From NCBI GenBank assembly GCA_029557905.1, contig JAKQHR010000065.1, forward strand, positions 1-39,388: a stretch of DNA of 39,388 bases, in the 5' to 3' direction. How positions within the stretch are numbered: position 1 is the first letter of the stretch; every line of letters begins with the position of its first letter. The position numbers and the translations under genes were made by a program. Shown piece after piece: positions 24,586 to 35,450 of this stretch. The notes under the pieces are model-generated. The model was not told the DNA's origin and did no database searches. It worked only from the letters and a program-made list of their open reading frames with translations. This DNA is from Verrucomicrobiota bacterium. GTDB lineage: Bacteria; Verrucomicrobiota; Kiritimatiellia; JAKQHR01.

Positions 24586-25845
24586 CTATTTCAGCCTCAC
24601 TCGGGGGTCCACCCACGCATAACAGAGATCAGTGATCAGGTTCACGACCACATAAACCACCGCGCCAATCAGCACGACCGCGCGGATCACGTCAAAATCG
24701 GATGAGTTGATGGCGTTGATGCTCAGACTGCCCAGACCGGGAATGCCGAAGAAACTCTCCAGGAGCAGGCTGCCGGTGAAAAGGAACGGGATGCTGATGC
24801 TGACGTTTGTGAGCACCGGCACCATGGCATTGGGCAGCACGTGGCGGAACAGAATTCCGGCGGGACTGACCCCCTTGGCGCGCGCGGTGCGGACATAGTC
24901 CTTGTACATCTCGTCGAGCATGACGGTGCGGTAGAACCGCACATCGCGCCCAAGGCCGGTCACGATGCCGATGAAAACCGGCAGAAGCAGATAGCGCCAG
25001 GATTCAAAACCCCAGATTGGAAACCATTCAAGGCGGTACGCGAAAAAATACTGTCCGGCAATGACCCAGATGATATAATTCACGCTCATCAGCACCGTGG
25101 CCAGCACCACCAGCAGGCGGTCAAAGAACCGGTCACGGAAATACGCGCAAAGCAGCGCCATGAAGATTGCAACCGCGGTGCCGCCGAACAGAATGGGCGC
25201 CGTGAGGCACAGCGACGGGAGGATGCCGCTTTTCAGCAGCGCGGAGACCTTCTGGTTGGCCTCCAGCGAGATTCCGAAATCCAGACGGGCAAGCTGGCGC
25301 AGATAAAGCACAAGCTGCGAATGGAACGGATTGTCCTGCAGCCTCCGCAGACGCAGGTTTTTTATGCTGACCGTCCCCTGCTCCACGGAAAGACTGTAGC
25401 GGTCGCCGGGAAGAGCCGTGAATTCTGCCTGCCTGCGAAGCGGAACCGCAATCTTTTCTCCGGACAGGCGTTCGCAGACAAGGGATGCCGCGCCGGTGAC
25501 ACGGCCGCGGAATATCCAGCGGACCGGGCCTTCGATATCAAGCGCCAGCGGAAGCCCGTACGTTCCCTTCGACAGAACCGCATCCTTGAGTTTCCATGCT
25601 GCCGAAGCGCGCGCGGCATCCATATCCTCAAATGCGCGGGTTGTTGTTTCACGGCCGAAGAACAGCGGGAGACTGCATCCGCGGGCTGTTTCATAATCCT
25701 CAAGGGACTGCGCTGTGGCATGCATGCCAAGAACCATAGTGGCGGGACTGCCGCCAACGACGTTAAAGAGCACAAAGGTGAGAAGGATCACGCCGGCAAG
25801 AGCCGGGATCATGTGCAGCAGGCGGCGAAGGATGTACCGGCTCAT
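24586..25845 (-). CDS. oppB: Oligopeptide ABC transporter permease OppB-type, enlarged periplasmic domain
   Basis: A 419-residue permease; typical OppB/DppB proteins are about 305-340. The N-terminal span MSRYILRRLLHMIPALAGVI is standard. Between the usual GGSPATMVLGMHATAQSLED and DFGISLEANQKVSALLKSGI lies an insertion of roughly 100 residues (about 45-160), predicted periplasmic, with beta-like sequence such as GPVRWIFRGRVTGAASLVCE. The core membrane domain follows, with the EAA loop DYVRTARAKGVSPAGILFRH and LPN, and GSLLLESFFGIPGLGSLSIN. It overlaps oppA by ATGA. The insertion may interact with the binding protein. Confidence 0.9.
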   Translation of the reverse strand: MSRYILRRLLHMIPALAGVILLTFVLFNVVGGSPATMVLGMHATAQSLEDYETARGCSLPLFFGRETTTRAFEDMDAARASAAWKLKDAVLSKGTYGLPLALDIEGPVRWIFRGRVTGAASLVCERLSGEKIAVPLRRQAEFTALPGDRYSLSVEQGTVSIKNLRLRRLQDNPFHSQLVLYLRQLARLDFGISLEANQKVSALLKSGILPSLCLTAPILFGGTAVAIFMALLCAYFRDRFFDRLLVVLATVLMSVNYIIWVIAGQYFFAYRLEWFPIWGFESWRYLLLPVFIGIVTGLGRDVRFYRTVMLDEMYKDYVRTARAKGVSPAGILFRHVLPNAMVPVLTNVSISIPFLFTGSLLLESFFGIPGLGSLSINAINSSDFDVIRAVVLIGAVVYVVVNLITDLCYAWVDPRVRLK

Positions 25846-27536
25846 GGCCGCTCCTCCAGCCGGAAATGCTTTTCCATGCCGTACGGGAAATCATGCGGCG
25901 CGTAATTCCGCAGGCGGTCGTGATGCAGCACATAGGCCATCGGATGATGCATGAATATCCAGGGACAGTCCTCCTCGACCATGGCCGCCATGCGCCGGTA
26001 GAGTTCCGTTCTCTCCGGCCCGTCCTGCATTACGCGAATCTCTTCGTAAAGCCTGTCGTATTCCGGACGGCGGTAGTTGACGCGATTGGGCCCGGGCGAT
26101 GCGTTCGGTCCGTAAAAAAGCTGCAGGAAGTTTTCTGCGTCAGGATAATCGGCAAACCAGCTCAGCCGGAACATCTGCGCCTCGCGCTGTTCGATTTTTT
26201 TGAAGAAAGCCGGCTTGTTGTTGTAGGACGGGTTGATCACCACGCCCAGTTTGTCCATGAATCCAATGAAGAGTTCCGTGGATTCGCGGATCTCTGTGTC
26301 GGTCTGCCCCAGTTCGAGTGTGAGTTCCAGGCGTTTTCCGGTCTGCGGATCGCGTCCGTCCGGCCAGCCGGCCTCGGCCAGAAGCTTCCGGGCCTTCTCC
26401 AGATCATAAGGATGGAGGGCGGGTTCGTCAGAATATCCTTCCACACCCGGCGGAATCGGTCCGCGGGCGCGCGTAACCCGGTGATTATAATATTTGATCC
26501 ATGCTTCGGAATCAAACGCGCAGGTCAGAGCCTTCCGCAGTTTTTTGTTATGGCCCACGACCGGATCATCCATGTTGAAGCCGATGTAATATGTGTCCAG
26601 GCCGGCGATGCCGGATGCGCGGATGCCCCGCGCGGCCAGCTCGGGCGCGAGGCGACCTCCGTCCCTGAAGATGACATCCCAGTTGTCATGGGAAATGTCC
26701 TTGTAGAAATCCAGCTGCCCGGTCAGGAAGGCCAGCCAGCGCGTGGAGGAATCTCCGATCATGTATTCCACAATCCGCTCCAGCCCGGGCGCGCCGCCGT
26801 GCCACGCGGGGTTGCGCCGGTATTCAAGCCGGTAGTTGCGTCGCCACTCGCTGAGGATGAAGGGCCCGGTGCCGACGGGATGGCTGACAAAATTCTCCCC
26901 GTAGTATTCCACCGCTTCGCGCGGGACCGCATAGGCGTATGGCATCGCCAGTATCCACAGCAGCTGAGGAAATGGACGGGTCAGCGTGATTTGAAGCGTG
27001 TGCGGATCCGGAGCCGTCAATCCCGCAACCGGCACGGAATAGTCAGTCGGGCTTTCGCCGGCGGCGGCCTCGCGAAACTCATTGAGACCCTGAATGCGGC
27101 CGTTGAACGCCCACCAGCCGGTGGAAAGGTTCTTTTTGTCGGCGGCCCGCTTGATCGAATAGATGAAATCTTCCGCCGTCAGCTCGCGGCCCTTCCCTCC
27201 GGGGAAGCAGGGGTCGTCGTGGAAATGCACTCCCCGCTTCAAACGGAAGGTGAAAACCAGTCCATCGGGCGAAACATCGGGCATTTCCTCGGCCAGCAGG
27301 GGTTCCAGACGATAAGGGCGGTCCAGATAGGAATACTGGAGCAACCCCTCGTAGACCTTCCCCATCGCAAGCTGCGAAGCCACATCGCCGGCCCGGACAG
27401 GATCGAATCCGCGGATTCGAGTGGTTGAACTGCGGAAAGCGCCGGGACTGTTCTGGAAGGAAGATTCCCCGCATCCGCAAAGGGCCAAAGACAAAACCCC
27501 ATACGCAAGGAGCCTATGGGGTTTCAAGGCGGTCAT
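25842..27536 (-). CDS. oppA: Oligopeptide ABC transporter substrate-binding lipoprotein
   Basis: A 564-residue family 5 extracellular solute-binding protein. The N-terminus LLAYGVLSLALCGCGES is a lipoprotein signal, with lipidation most likely at Cys22 of LCGC. TRIRGFDPVRAGDVASQLAM matches the conserved start of the family (usually ...LDPxxxxDxxSxxxxxxVYEGL), followed by LAEEMPDVSPDGLVFTFRLK and GVHFHDDP. TGPFILSEW, YYIGFNMDDPVVGHNKKLRK and DYPDAENFLQLFYGPNAS are further family motifs. It binds peptides in the periplasm and feeds OppB/OppC. The start is 8 bp after the secG stop. A strong hairpin lies in its signal-peptide codons. Confidence 0.92.
   Translation of the reverse strand: MTALKPHRLLAYGVLSLALCGCGESSFQNSPGAFRSSTTRIRGFDPVRAGDVASQLAMGKVYEGLLQYSYLDRPYRLEPLLAEEMPDVSPDGLVFTFRLKRGVHFHDDPCFPGGKGRELTAEDFIYSIKRAADKKNLSTGWWAFNGRIQGLNEFREAAAGESPTDYSVPVAGLTAPDPHTLQITLTRPFPQLLWILAMPYAYAVPREAVEYYGENFVSHPVGTGPFILSEWRRNYRLEYRRNPAWHGGAPGLERIVEYMIGDSSTRWLAFLTGQLDFYKDISHDNWDVIFRDGGRLAPELAARGIRASGIAGLDTYYIGFNMDDPVVGHNKKLRKALTCAFDSEAWIKYYNHRVTRARGPIPPGVEGYSDEPALHPYDLEKARKLLAEAGWPDGRDPQTGKRLELTLELGQTDTEIRESTELFIGFMDKLGVVINPSYNNKPAFFKKIEQREAQMFRLSWFADYPDAENFLQLFYGPNASPGPNRVNYRRPEYDRLYEEIRVMQDGPERTELYRRMAAMVEEDCPWIFMHHPMAYVLHHDRLRNYAPHDFPYGMEKHFRLEERP
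27494..27524 (-). promoter_or_regulatory. Terminator-like hairpin inside the first codons of oppA
   Basis: A perfect 10-bp inverted repeat, AAACCCCATA and TATGGGGTTT, is separated by 11 nt. In the minus-strand transcript the stem is followed by a short U-rich stretch (TTTTGTCTTT). It lies in codons about 5-14 of oppA, downstream of secG. It could attenuate transcription from the glycolytic part of the operon into opp, or slow ribosomes at the signal sequence. Confidence 0.55.
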
Positions 27537-27544
27537 GATGCCGC

Positions 27545-27943
27545 TTATTCTGCCGGCGCAGCGCTTTCTTCCGCGGGAACCGCAAAATCCTCCACCATCA
27601 CCGGCGCCGCGGCCGGGGCCGGCGCAGCTTCCGCCGCGGGAGACGCCGCAGGCATCGTCTGCACAGGCGCGGCGGGCATGGTCTGCATCAGGGAGGCTTC
27701 GCGGCCGCCCGTGAACATGATGGCCAGCACCACCGTGTTGGCCATGAAAATGATACTCAGGATGATGGTTCCCTTGGTCAGCACATTTCCTGCGCGCGAA
27801 CCGAACAGGGTTTCGCCCATGCCGCCGCCGAAGGCGCCGCCAAGGCCGCCGCCCTGTGACTTCTGCAGCAGGATCAGACCGATCAGAAGCAGACAGCTCA
27901 AACCTTCAACCACCAGCAGTACCGCACGGATAATCTCTTGCAT
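27545..27943 (-). CDS. secG: Protein translocase subunit SecG
   Basis: A 132-residue inner-membrane protein of the SecYEG channel. The first span is LLVVEGLSCLLLIGLILLQ, followed by the diagnostic KSQGGGLGGAFGGGMGETLF loop and the second span TIILSIIFMANTVVLAIMF. The C-terminal 45 or so residues form an Ala/Pro-rich tail with two copies of MQTMPAA, longer than the E. coli tail. It lies directly behind tpiA, a frequent bacterial arrangement. A 20-bp gap separates it from the tpiA stop. Confidence 0.92.
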   Translation of the reverse strand: MQEIIRAVLLVVEGLSCLLLIGLILLQKSQGGGLGGAFGGGMGETLFGSRAGNVLTKGTIILSIIFMANTVVLAIMFTGGREASLMQTMPAAPVQTMPAASPAAEAAPAPAAAPVMVEDFAVPAEESAAPAE

Positions 27944-27963
27944 TTTCTATTTCCAATCTGAAT

Positions 27964-28728
27964 TTACGCGGTTTCCTGGGCCGCCAGGACAATATCAATA
28001 AAGGAGGACGCATCCAGCGCCGCTCCGCCAATCAGTCCTCCGTCAATGTCGGGCTGTCCAAAAAGCTCGGCCGCGTTTCCGGGCTTCACACTACCTCCAT
28101 ACTGAATCCGCACGGATTTTGCAACATGCTCGTCGGAGATATCCTGCAGGACGCTGCGGATCAGCGCATGCACTTCCTGCGCCTGGGCGGGCGAAGCCGT
28201 CAGTCCCGTGCCAATGGCCCAGACCGGTTCATAGGCGATGATGCTCTCAAGCCAGCCGCGCGCGCCGAAGTCCGCAAGACTTCCGCGCACCTGCTTCTCC
28301 ACCACCTCGTTTGTCCGGCCGGCCTTGCGCTCCTCAAGTGTTTCACCGACACAGACAATCGGATGCAGATTCAGGGCGAGAGCGGTTTTGGCTTTGCGGT
28401 TGACGATTTCGTCAGTCTCGCCGAAATACTGCCGGCGCTCGCTGTGGCCGAGAATGACATAGTGACAGAAAAGGTCGCGCAGCATCTCGGGCGATATTTC
28501 GCCGGTGTAGGCGCCGGACTTCTCCCAGTGCATGTTCTGCGCGCCCAGATCAATCTGAGTGCCGCTGATGACGTTGCCGACGGCGCTGAGCGCGGTGAAC
28601 GGGGGGCAGAGCACGACATCCACTTTCTGGCAGGCGGCGAGGTCGCGCTTGATGCTCTCGGCGAGGTCAATGGCCTCAGCCACAGTTTTGTTCATTTTCC
28701 AGTTTCCGGCAACAATCGGCTTTCTCAT
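27964..28728 (-). CDS. tpiA: Triosephosphate isomerase
   Basis: A 254-residue glycolytic enzyme that interconverts dihydroxyacetone phosphate and glyceraldehyde 3-phosphate in the cytoplasm. It starts MRKPIVAGNWKMNKT with the active-site Asn and Lys of GNWKMN. ILGHSERRQYFGETDE carries the electrophilic His, AYEPVWAIGTG the catalytic Glu, and IQYGGSVKPGNAAEL with DGGLIGGAAL the phosphate-binding loops. The length is normal. AGGAG lies before the ATG, 16 bp after the pgk stop. It is the third gene of gap-pgk-tpiA. Confidence 0.96.
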   Translation of the reverse strand: MRKPIVAGNWKMNKTVAEAIDLAESIKRDLAACQKVDVVLCPPFTALSAVGNVISGTQIDLGAQNMHWEKSGAYTGEISPEMLRDLFCHYVILGHSERRQYFGETDEIVNRKAKTALALNLHPIVCVGETLEERKAGRTNEVVEKQVRGSLADFGARGWLESIIAYEPVWAIGTGLTASPAQAQEVHALIRSVLQDISDEHVAKSVRIQYGGSVKPGNAAELFGQPDIDGGLIGGAALDASSFIDIVLAAQETA

Positions 28729-28744
28729 CTTCTTCTCTCCTGAT

Positions 28745-30001
28745 CTACTTATCGTTCAGCGCGGCCACGCCCGGCAGAGTCTTGCCCTCAAGGAACTCGA
28801 GGCTGGCGCCGCCGCCGGTGCTGATATGGCTCATTTTGTCGGCCAGTCCGCTTTTATTCACGGCGCTGACACTGTCGCCGCCACCGATGATGCTCAGACA
28901 GTCCGTCGCCGCGATCGCCTTTGCAACCTCAAGAGTTCCCTCTGCAAAAGGCTTCATCTCGAAGCATCCCATCGGCCCGTTCCACACCACGGTCTTTGCT
29001 TTTTTCACCTCAGCGGCATAAACTTTCGCTGTTTCCGGTCCGATGTCCAGCGCCATCCAGCCGTCTTCAATGCCCTTGAGGCCGACCGTTCTGGTTTTGG
29101 CGTTTGCATCGAAGGCATCTGCGATGACGTGGTCCACCGGGAGCAGCATCTTTACCTTGAGCTCCTCCGCCTTTGCCAGCAGGTTCTTTGCAAGGTCAAT
29201 CTTGTCCTCCTCCACCAGAGACTTGCCGGTGGGGATGCCCTGCGCCCGATAGAACGTGTAGGCCATGGCTCCGCCGATCAGCAGCGCATCCACCTTGGTC
29301 AGCAGGTTGTTGATGACGTTCACCTTGTCGCTCACCTTGGCGCCGCCGAGGATCGCCACGAAGGGCCGCTCCGGACTTGCCAGCGCCTTGCCAATATACT
29401 CGATTTCCTTCTCCATCAGAAATCCGGCGACATTCCGCTTGTAATACTTGCACACGAGCGCGGTGGACGCATGGGCCCGGTGCGCCGAGCCGAAGGCGTC
29501 GTTGACAAAGATTTCGCCGTCGCCCAGCGGCGCCAGCTTTGCGGCCAGTTCAGCCTGCTTCTTCTTCATTTCGGCCTTGGCAGCCTTTTTCTCTTCTTCC
29601 GTCGCGGTTTCGGGCAGCTTCGCTTTGCCTTCGTCGGCATAAAAACGTGTGTTCTCGACCAGCATAACATCGCCGGGTTTCATGGCCTGCGCCATGGCCA
29701 GAGTCTCGGCGCCGATGCTGTCCGGCCCGAACTGGACCGGGCGGCTGAGCAGTTCCTGCAGGCGGGCGGCCACCGGTTTGAGACTGAAGGCGGCCTCGTA
29801 GCCCTTTGCCTTCGGTCGCCCCAGATGGCTCATCAGAACCACGGACGCGCCCTGATCCAGCACGTACCGGATGGTCGGAAGCGCGGCGGTGATCCGGGTG
29901 TCATCCTGCACCACGCCATCTTTCACCGGCACATTGAAATCCACGCGCATCAGCACACGCCTGCCCTTGCAGTCCACATCGCGAACAGTCAGTTTGTTCA
30001 T
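28745..30001 (-). CDS. pgk: Phosphoglycerate kinase
   Basis: A 418-residue cytoplasmic kinase that makes ATP from 1,3-bisphosphoglycerate. It starts [20 protein letters not shown], followed by DFNVPVKDG (substrate-binding Asp/Asn), [14 protein letters not shown] and [14 protein letters not shown]. The C-terminal nucleotide domain has [13 protein letters not shown] and [12 protein letters not shown]. The ATG at 30001 is used; the frame is open further upstream but those residues overlap the intergenic hairpin and do not fit the family. A Lys/Ala-rich insertion ([20 protein letters not shown]) follows ENTRFY, a region that is usually short. Confidence 0.96.
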   Translation of the reverse strand: MNKLTVRDVDCKGRRVLMRVDFNVPVKDGVVQDDTRITAALPTIRYVLDQGASVVLMSHLGRPKAKGYEAAFSLKPVAARLQELLSRPVQFGPDSIGAETLAMAQAMKPGDVMLVENTRFYADEGKAKLPETATEEEKKAAKAEMKKKQAELAAKLAPLGDGEIFVNDAFGSAHRAHASTALVCKYYKRNVAGFLMEKEIEYIGKALASPERPFVAILGGAKVSDKVNVINNLLTKVDALLIGGAMAYTFYRAQGIPTGKSLVEEDKIDLAKNLLAKAEELKVKMLLPVDHVIADAFDANAKTRTVGLKGIEDGWMALDIGPETAKVYAAEVKKAKTVVWNGPMGCFEMKPFAEGTLEVAKAIAATDCLSIIGGGDSVSAVNKSGLADKMSHISTGGGASLEFLEGKTLPGVAALNDK

Positions 30002-30025
30002 ATTCGTCCGTATTCCTGTTTGGAA

Positions 30026-30051
30026 GCGGGGCGGACCGGAGTCCGCCCCGC
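30026..30051 (-). promoter_or_regulatory. Strong intercistronic hairpin between gap and pgk
   Basis: A perfect 11-bp GC-rich stem (GCGGGGCGGAC with GTCCGCCCCGC) and a 4-nt loop lies in the 68-bp gap between gap and pgk. No U-run follows on the minus strand, so it is not a standard intrinsic terminator. It could stabilise the 3' end of gap mRNA, giving more GAPDH than downstream products. That role is inferred. Confidence 0.6.
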
Positions 30052-30069
30052 GCAGGTTCAATATGTTGT

Positions 30070-32306
<2,237 letters not shown>

Positions 32307-32320
<14 letters not shown>

Positions 32321-32708
32321 CCGGCGCCTGAACTGCGACCGCGGGCGGCGGAAGCTTTGCGGGGCGCGGATCACGAAAGACAAAAAACACCGCGCCCATC
32401 AGGCAGAGGGCGGCCCAGACATAGTTCCATGACCATGTCTGGCGCATGTAAATCAGGGCAAATGGGATGAACACGGTCAGCGTGATCACCTCCTGGATGA
32501 TCTTGAGCTGGGGAAGCGAAAGTGCGCCGTAGCCGATGCGATTGGCGGGCACCTGGAACAGGTATTCAAAAAGCGCGATGCTCCAGCTCACCATCGCGGC
32601 GACGACCCACGGCTTGTGCCCCAGATTCTTAAGATGCGCATACCATGCGAACGTCATGAATGTATTTGAGATCACCAGCAGCACAATGGTTTTTACAATG
32701 GTGTTCAT
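32307..32708 (-). CDS. DUF486 family small membrane protein
   Basis: A 133-residue protein with four hydrophobic spans. TIVLLVISNTFMTFAWYAHL, AMVSWSIALFEYLFQVPANR and IGYGALSLPQLKIIQEVITL match the DUF486 family, which is related to small multidrug-resistance-type transporters; its role is unknown. The ATG at 32708 with GGAAAAG upstream is used rather than a TTG at 32729. The C-terminal tail is Pro/Ala-rich and its last 14 bp overlap the convergent alpha-CTD/sigma-4-like gene. Confidence 0.85.
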
Positions 32709-32725
32709 AAAATGCTTTTCCGTCG

Positions 32726-33781
32726 TCAAACGGCCGGGCCGACTCCTCTGACATCAATCACAAAAAAATCAGGCTCACAATATATCCGGAACAGCGGATT
32801 TGCAACACCGATACCGCTGGGAATGAAGAGGTGAACCCCGTCCACTATGAAGTGTCCGTGATCAAACCGGCGGCCGTAGACCGACGGCACAACGACCGGG
32901 CCCCAGAAAGGCAGACGGATCTGTCCCGCATGACAATGTCCGGCGAAGACACAATCCGGCCGCGCCGCCGCCAGATGGTAGATGTTGTCAGGGGTATGGG
33001 TGAGCACAAAGTGCGGCAGGCCCGGCGGCGCAGGATCGAGGGTTTTCTGCTGCGCGCCCCATGGGTAGTCGTGGCCGGTCAGCAGGAGTTCCCCGCCTCC
33101 GGCGGCCACCCGGACGGATTCGCCGGAGAGCACACGGATACCGGCATCCTTCAGGGCCCGGGTTATCGGCTCTGTGCGATCCCAGAAGTCATGATTGCCC
33201 AGAACGGCAAAATCGCCGGAGCGGCCCACGGGTCCGAGCAGTTCACGCAGTCTCTCCGGCGGAGTCTGGCCGGCCAGATAGTCCCCCGTGAAAAAGGCCA
33301 GATCGGGCTTTTCATCCCGGGCCGCCTGCATCACGCGCCGGAAATAAGCGTCAGGAATCCGGCGGTGCACGTGCATATCAGTCAGATGCACAATGCGGAC
33401 CGGACGGCCGCGCCAGTCCGGGAGCTCAATCCGGTAGCGGTAAATCCGGAAATCGGTCGTCGTAAAGGGCCGTCGCAGCGACGGCCGGTGCGGACGAGGC
33501 CCTTCCGGCCAGCTTCCGTGAATGGCCCGCCGCATGCGCACTCGCCGGAATTCCAGCATCAGCATGGCAGCCAGCAGCGCCGAGGCCGGCCACCATGGAA
33601 GCCGCAGCCCCGCGCATGCAGCGGCGGCCGCAACGGCAAGCACACCGCCGGCAATGATCACTCCTTTCAGGCGGCCGTCGCGGATCAGGATCAGCCAGCG
33701 GTTCACGACTTCAATATAGAGAAGTTCGCCCGCCAGCAGATAAAGAGCGACAGCCGCCATCTGTTCCAAAGAAAAATGCAT
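32726..33781 (-). CDS. Membrane-anchored metallophosphoesterase (YkuE/YaeI-like)
   Basis: A 351-residue protein. Three hydrophobic spans occupy about residues 5-80. The calcineurin-like domain follows with all five metal motifs: HLTDMHVHRR (D-x-H), FFTGDYLAG (GD), VLGNHDFWD (GNHD), FVLTHTPDN (H) and VFAGHCHAGQIRLP (G-H-x-H). The family includes UDP-diacylglucosamine and other phosphohydrolases and commonly has this GHTHGGQ-like ending. Here Thr is replaced by Cys (GHCHAGQ), which is frequent. The substrate is not known. It is divergent from the LptF/G-type gene. Confidence 0.9.
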   Translation of the reverse strand: MHFSLEQMAAVALYLLAGELLYIEVVNRWLILIRDGRLKGVIIAGGVLAVAAAAACAGLRLPWWPASALLAAMLMLEFRRVRMRRAIHGSWPEGPRPHRPSLRRPFTTTDFRIYRYRIELPDWRGRPVRIVHLTDMHVHRRIPDAYFRRVMQAARDEKPDLAFFTGDYLAGQTPPERLRELLGPVGRSGDFAVLGNHDFWDRTEPITRALKDAGIRVLSGESVRVAAGGGELLLTGHDYPWGAQQKTLDPAPPGLPHFVLTHTPDNIYHLAAARPDCVFAGHCHAGQIRLPFWGPVVVPSVYGRRFDHGHFIVDGVHLFIPSGIGVANPLFRIYCEPDFFVIDVRGVGPAV

Positions 33782-33905
33782 TTACAGTCTCATCCTATGA
33801 CACCCGCAGGGCCGCAGCCGATCAAAAAAACGCGCGCGGCCCTGCCTCCTGCTGTTTTTCATTTCACGATTGACTCGGAAGCTTTGAAGGTTAATGTTCC
33901 TGCGC

Positions 33906-35003
33906 ATGAAAATCATAGACAAACACCTTCTGCACACGCTGATGGTGCCGCTGGCCTACTGCCTTGCGGCTTTCATGATGATTTTCATAGTTTTCGACCT
34001 GTTTGACAACCTGGGCGACTTCATTGATGCCGGAACTCCCGCGCTGGATGTGTTCAAGTATTATGTGCTGCTCATGCCCTCGCTCGTGGTTTATGTCATG
34101 CCTGTCTCACTGATGCTGGCCGTGCTCTACAGCCTCAGCCGGCTGACCAAAAACAACGAACTCACAGCCATGCGCGCGAGCGGGATTGGACTGTTTCGCC
34201 TGCTGGCCCCCTTTGTGGCCGTCGGGATTATATCCAGCGCGGGAGTGGTTGTCATCCACGAGACGATCGGGCCCTGGTCGGCCTACTGGACCAACCAGTA
34301 TGTGCGGTCGCAGCGCCACAAGGGGAAACTGGAGGTCTACATTTCCCAGAACCTCGCCTTCAACAATGCCCGGAAGAAGAGGAACTGGCTGATTGAGTCC
34401 TTCGACACCCGCTCCAACCTGATGGTCAATGTCACAATCATCCAGCAGCGGCCCGATCTTTCCGACGACTGGAAAATCACCGCACGGCGAGGCGAATGGC
34501 TGGACGGCCGCTGGTGGCTAACTGATCTGGTCAAGCAGGCGTATGATCCCAACGGTCATCCCCTCGGCCCGCCCCAGTTCGAGCGCATGATGGAAATGAC
34601 GGACTTCAATGAAACCCCGCAAACCTTCATCAACGAACGCAAGGATCCGTCGGTCCCGGAGCAGTTTTCGTCCCGTGAATTCAGGACATTCCTCAAAACT
34701 CACAGGGAGATTTCCGGGGATACCGTGGCGCGCATCATGGTCGACATGCATCACCGCCTGGCCCTGCCCTGGATGTGCCTGATTGTGGTGCTCCTGGGCA
34801 TCCCCTGCGGCACCCATACCGGCCGGAAAGGCGCGCTGCTGGGCATAGCCATCGCCCTTTCGCTGTTCTTTGCCTATTATATACTGATGAACCTATGTCT
34901 CGCGCTCGGGAAAAAACAGGTTGTTGAACCGTGGCTGGCCGCATGGACCCCGAATATCATCTTCTTCATGGTCTCGGTCATTGCCAATTACCGGATGCGC
35001 TGA
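33906..35003 (+). CDS. LptF/LptG-type permease (YjgP/YjgQ family)
   Basis: About 365 residues. The family builds the inner-membrane part of the lipopolysaccharide transporter with LptB and LptC. Spans occur near residues 15-35, 55-80 and 95-120, then a periplasmic jellyroll-like domain (about 130-265), then three spans. MKIIDKHLLHTLMVPLAYCL is a typical start, LTKNNELTAMRASGIGLFRL is the conserved cytoplasmic coupling segment, and IPCGTHTGRKGALLGIAIAL the C-terminal motif. An ATG at 33894 with AAGG close by is a possible earlier start. Only one such gene is here; the partner lies elsewhere. It implies an outer membrane. Confidence 0.88.
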   Translation: MKIIDKHLLHTLMVPLAYCLAAFMMIFIVFDLFDNLGDFIDAGTPALDVFKYYVLLMPSLVVYVMPVSLMLAVLYSLSRLTKNNELTAMRASGIGLFRLLAPFVAVGIISSAGVVVIHETIGPWSAYWTNQYVRSQRHKGKLEVYISQNLAFNNARKKRNWLIESFDTRSNLMVNVTIIQQRPDLSDDWKITARRGEWLDGRWWLTDLVKQAYDPNGHPLGPPQFERMMEMTDFNETPQTFINERKDPSVPEQFSSREFRTFLKTHREISGDTVARIMVDMHHRLALPWMCLIVVLLGIPCGTHTGRKGALLGIAIALSLFFAYYILMNLCLALGKKQVVEPWLAAWTPNIIFFMVSVIANYRMR

Positions 35004-35022
35004 TTTTTCCGCGAGGGTGCAT

Positions 35023-35051
35023 TTGACAAAGGCTGGAGGGTATTTTACATT
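35023..35051 (+). promoter_or_regulatory. Promoter of the PilZ-like/pilT operon
   Basis: TTGACA (35023-35028), 17 bp, then TACATT (35046-35051): consensus -35, optimal spacing, four of six matches in the -10. It starts 20 bp after the upstream gene stops. Transcription would begin near 35058, leaving a leader of about 36 nt before the ATG at 35094. Confidence 0.7.
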
Positions 35052-35093
35052 TTCACGTTGATGGCATCCGCATGTGCGGCAGGACAAGTAGTT

Positions 35094-35450
35094 ATGATTA
35101 AACAAAACGTTGACCCGGGCAGAAATGATGTTTCGATCTGCCTTGACCAGTCCGGAACTTTCCGTCAGCCGGTCACATTCCGCTGCTGTCCGCTCGGAAT
35201 ACAGTTTTACACGGACGACGCTCTGCAGGAGGACCTGATGCTCGAGGTGGCGGTGAATCTGCCTGACGCGGATGGACACATGCAGAAAATCTGCTGCTGC
35301 GGTGTGGTGGTGCAGTCCGTGCTTGAAGACACATGCAAGGGCTACCGGAACTGGGTCTATTTTGTGGATCTGGCCCCCAGCATCAAACAGCAGCTTCACT
35401 GTCTTGCAAAGGAATCGGAATTTCTATGTCCATACTGCGAGAACTTCTAG
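35094..35450 (+). CDS. PilZ-like domain protein without the c-di-GMP motif
   Basis: A 118-residue protein. CPLGIQFYTDDALQEDLMLE, VNLPDADGHMQK, CCGVVVQSVLEDTCKGYRNW and VYFVDLAPSIKQQLHCLAK follow the strand pattern of PilZ domains. The R-x-x-x-R and D/N-x-S-x-x-G motifs that bind cyclic di-GMP are not present, so it may be a degenerate PilZ that acts through protein contacts. The ATG at 35094 is used because the promoter would place the transcript start near 35058; ATG 35061 and TTG 35058 are open in frame. It overlaps pilT by 25 bp, so the two are expressed together. Two CC/C-rich patches are notable (ICCCG and CPYC). Confidence 0.6.
   Translation: MIKQNVDPGRNDVSICLDQSGTFRQPVTFRCCPLGIQFYTDDALQEDLMLEVAVNLPDADGHMQKICCCGVVVQSVLEDTCKGYRNWVYFVDLAPSIKQQLHCLAKESEFLCPYCENF

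Noticed and set aside
25866-27428. 520-codon plus-strand frame opposite oppA
   Set aside because: It is antisense to a clear solute-binding protein with family motifs; no motif or ribosome binding site supports it.
33809-33842. GGGCCGC/GCGGCCC inverted repeat between divergent genes
   Set aside because: The arms are only 7 bp with a 20-nt spacer and lie where a terminator is not expected; probably chance in GC-rich DNA.
33870-33898. TTGACT-based promoter for the LptF/G-type gene
   Set aside because: The -35 matches five of six bases but no acceptable -10 follows at 16-18 bp, so it was not listed as a feature.
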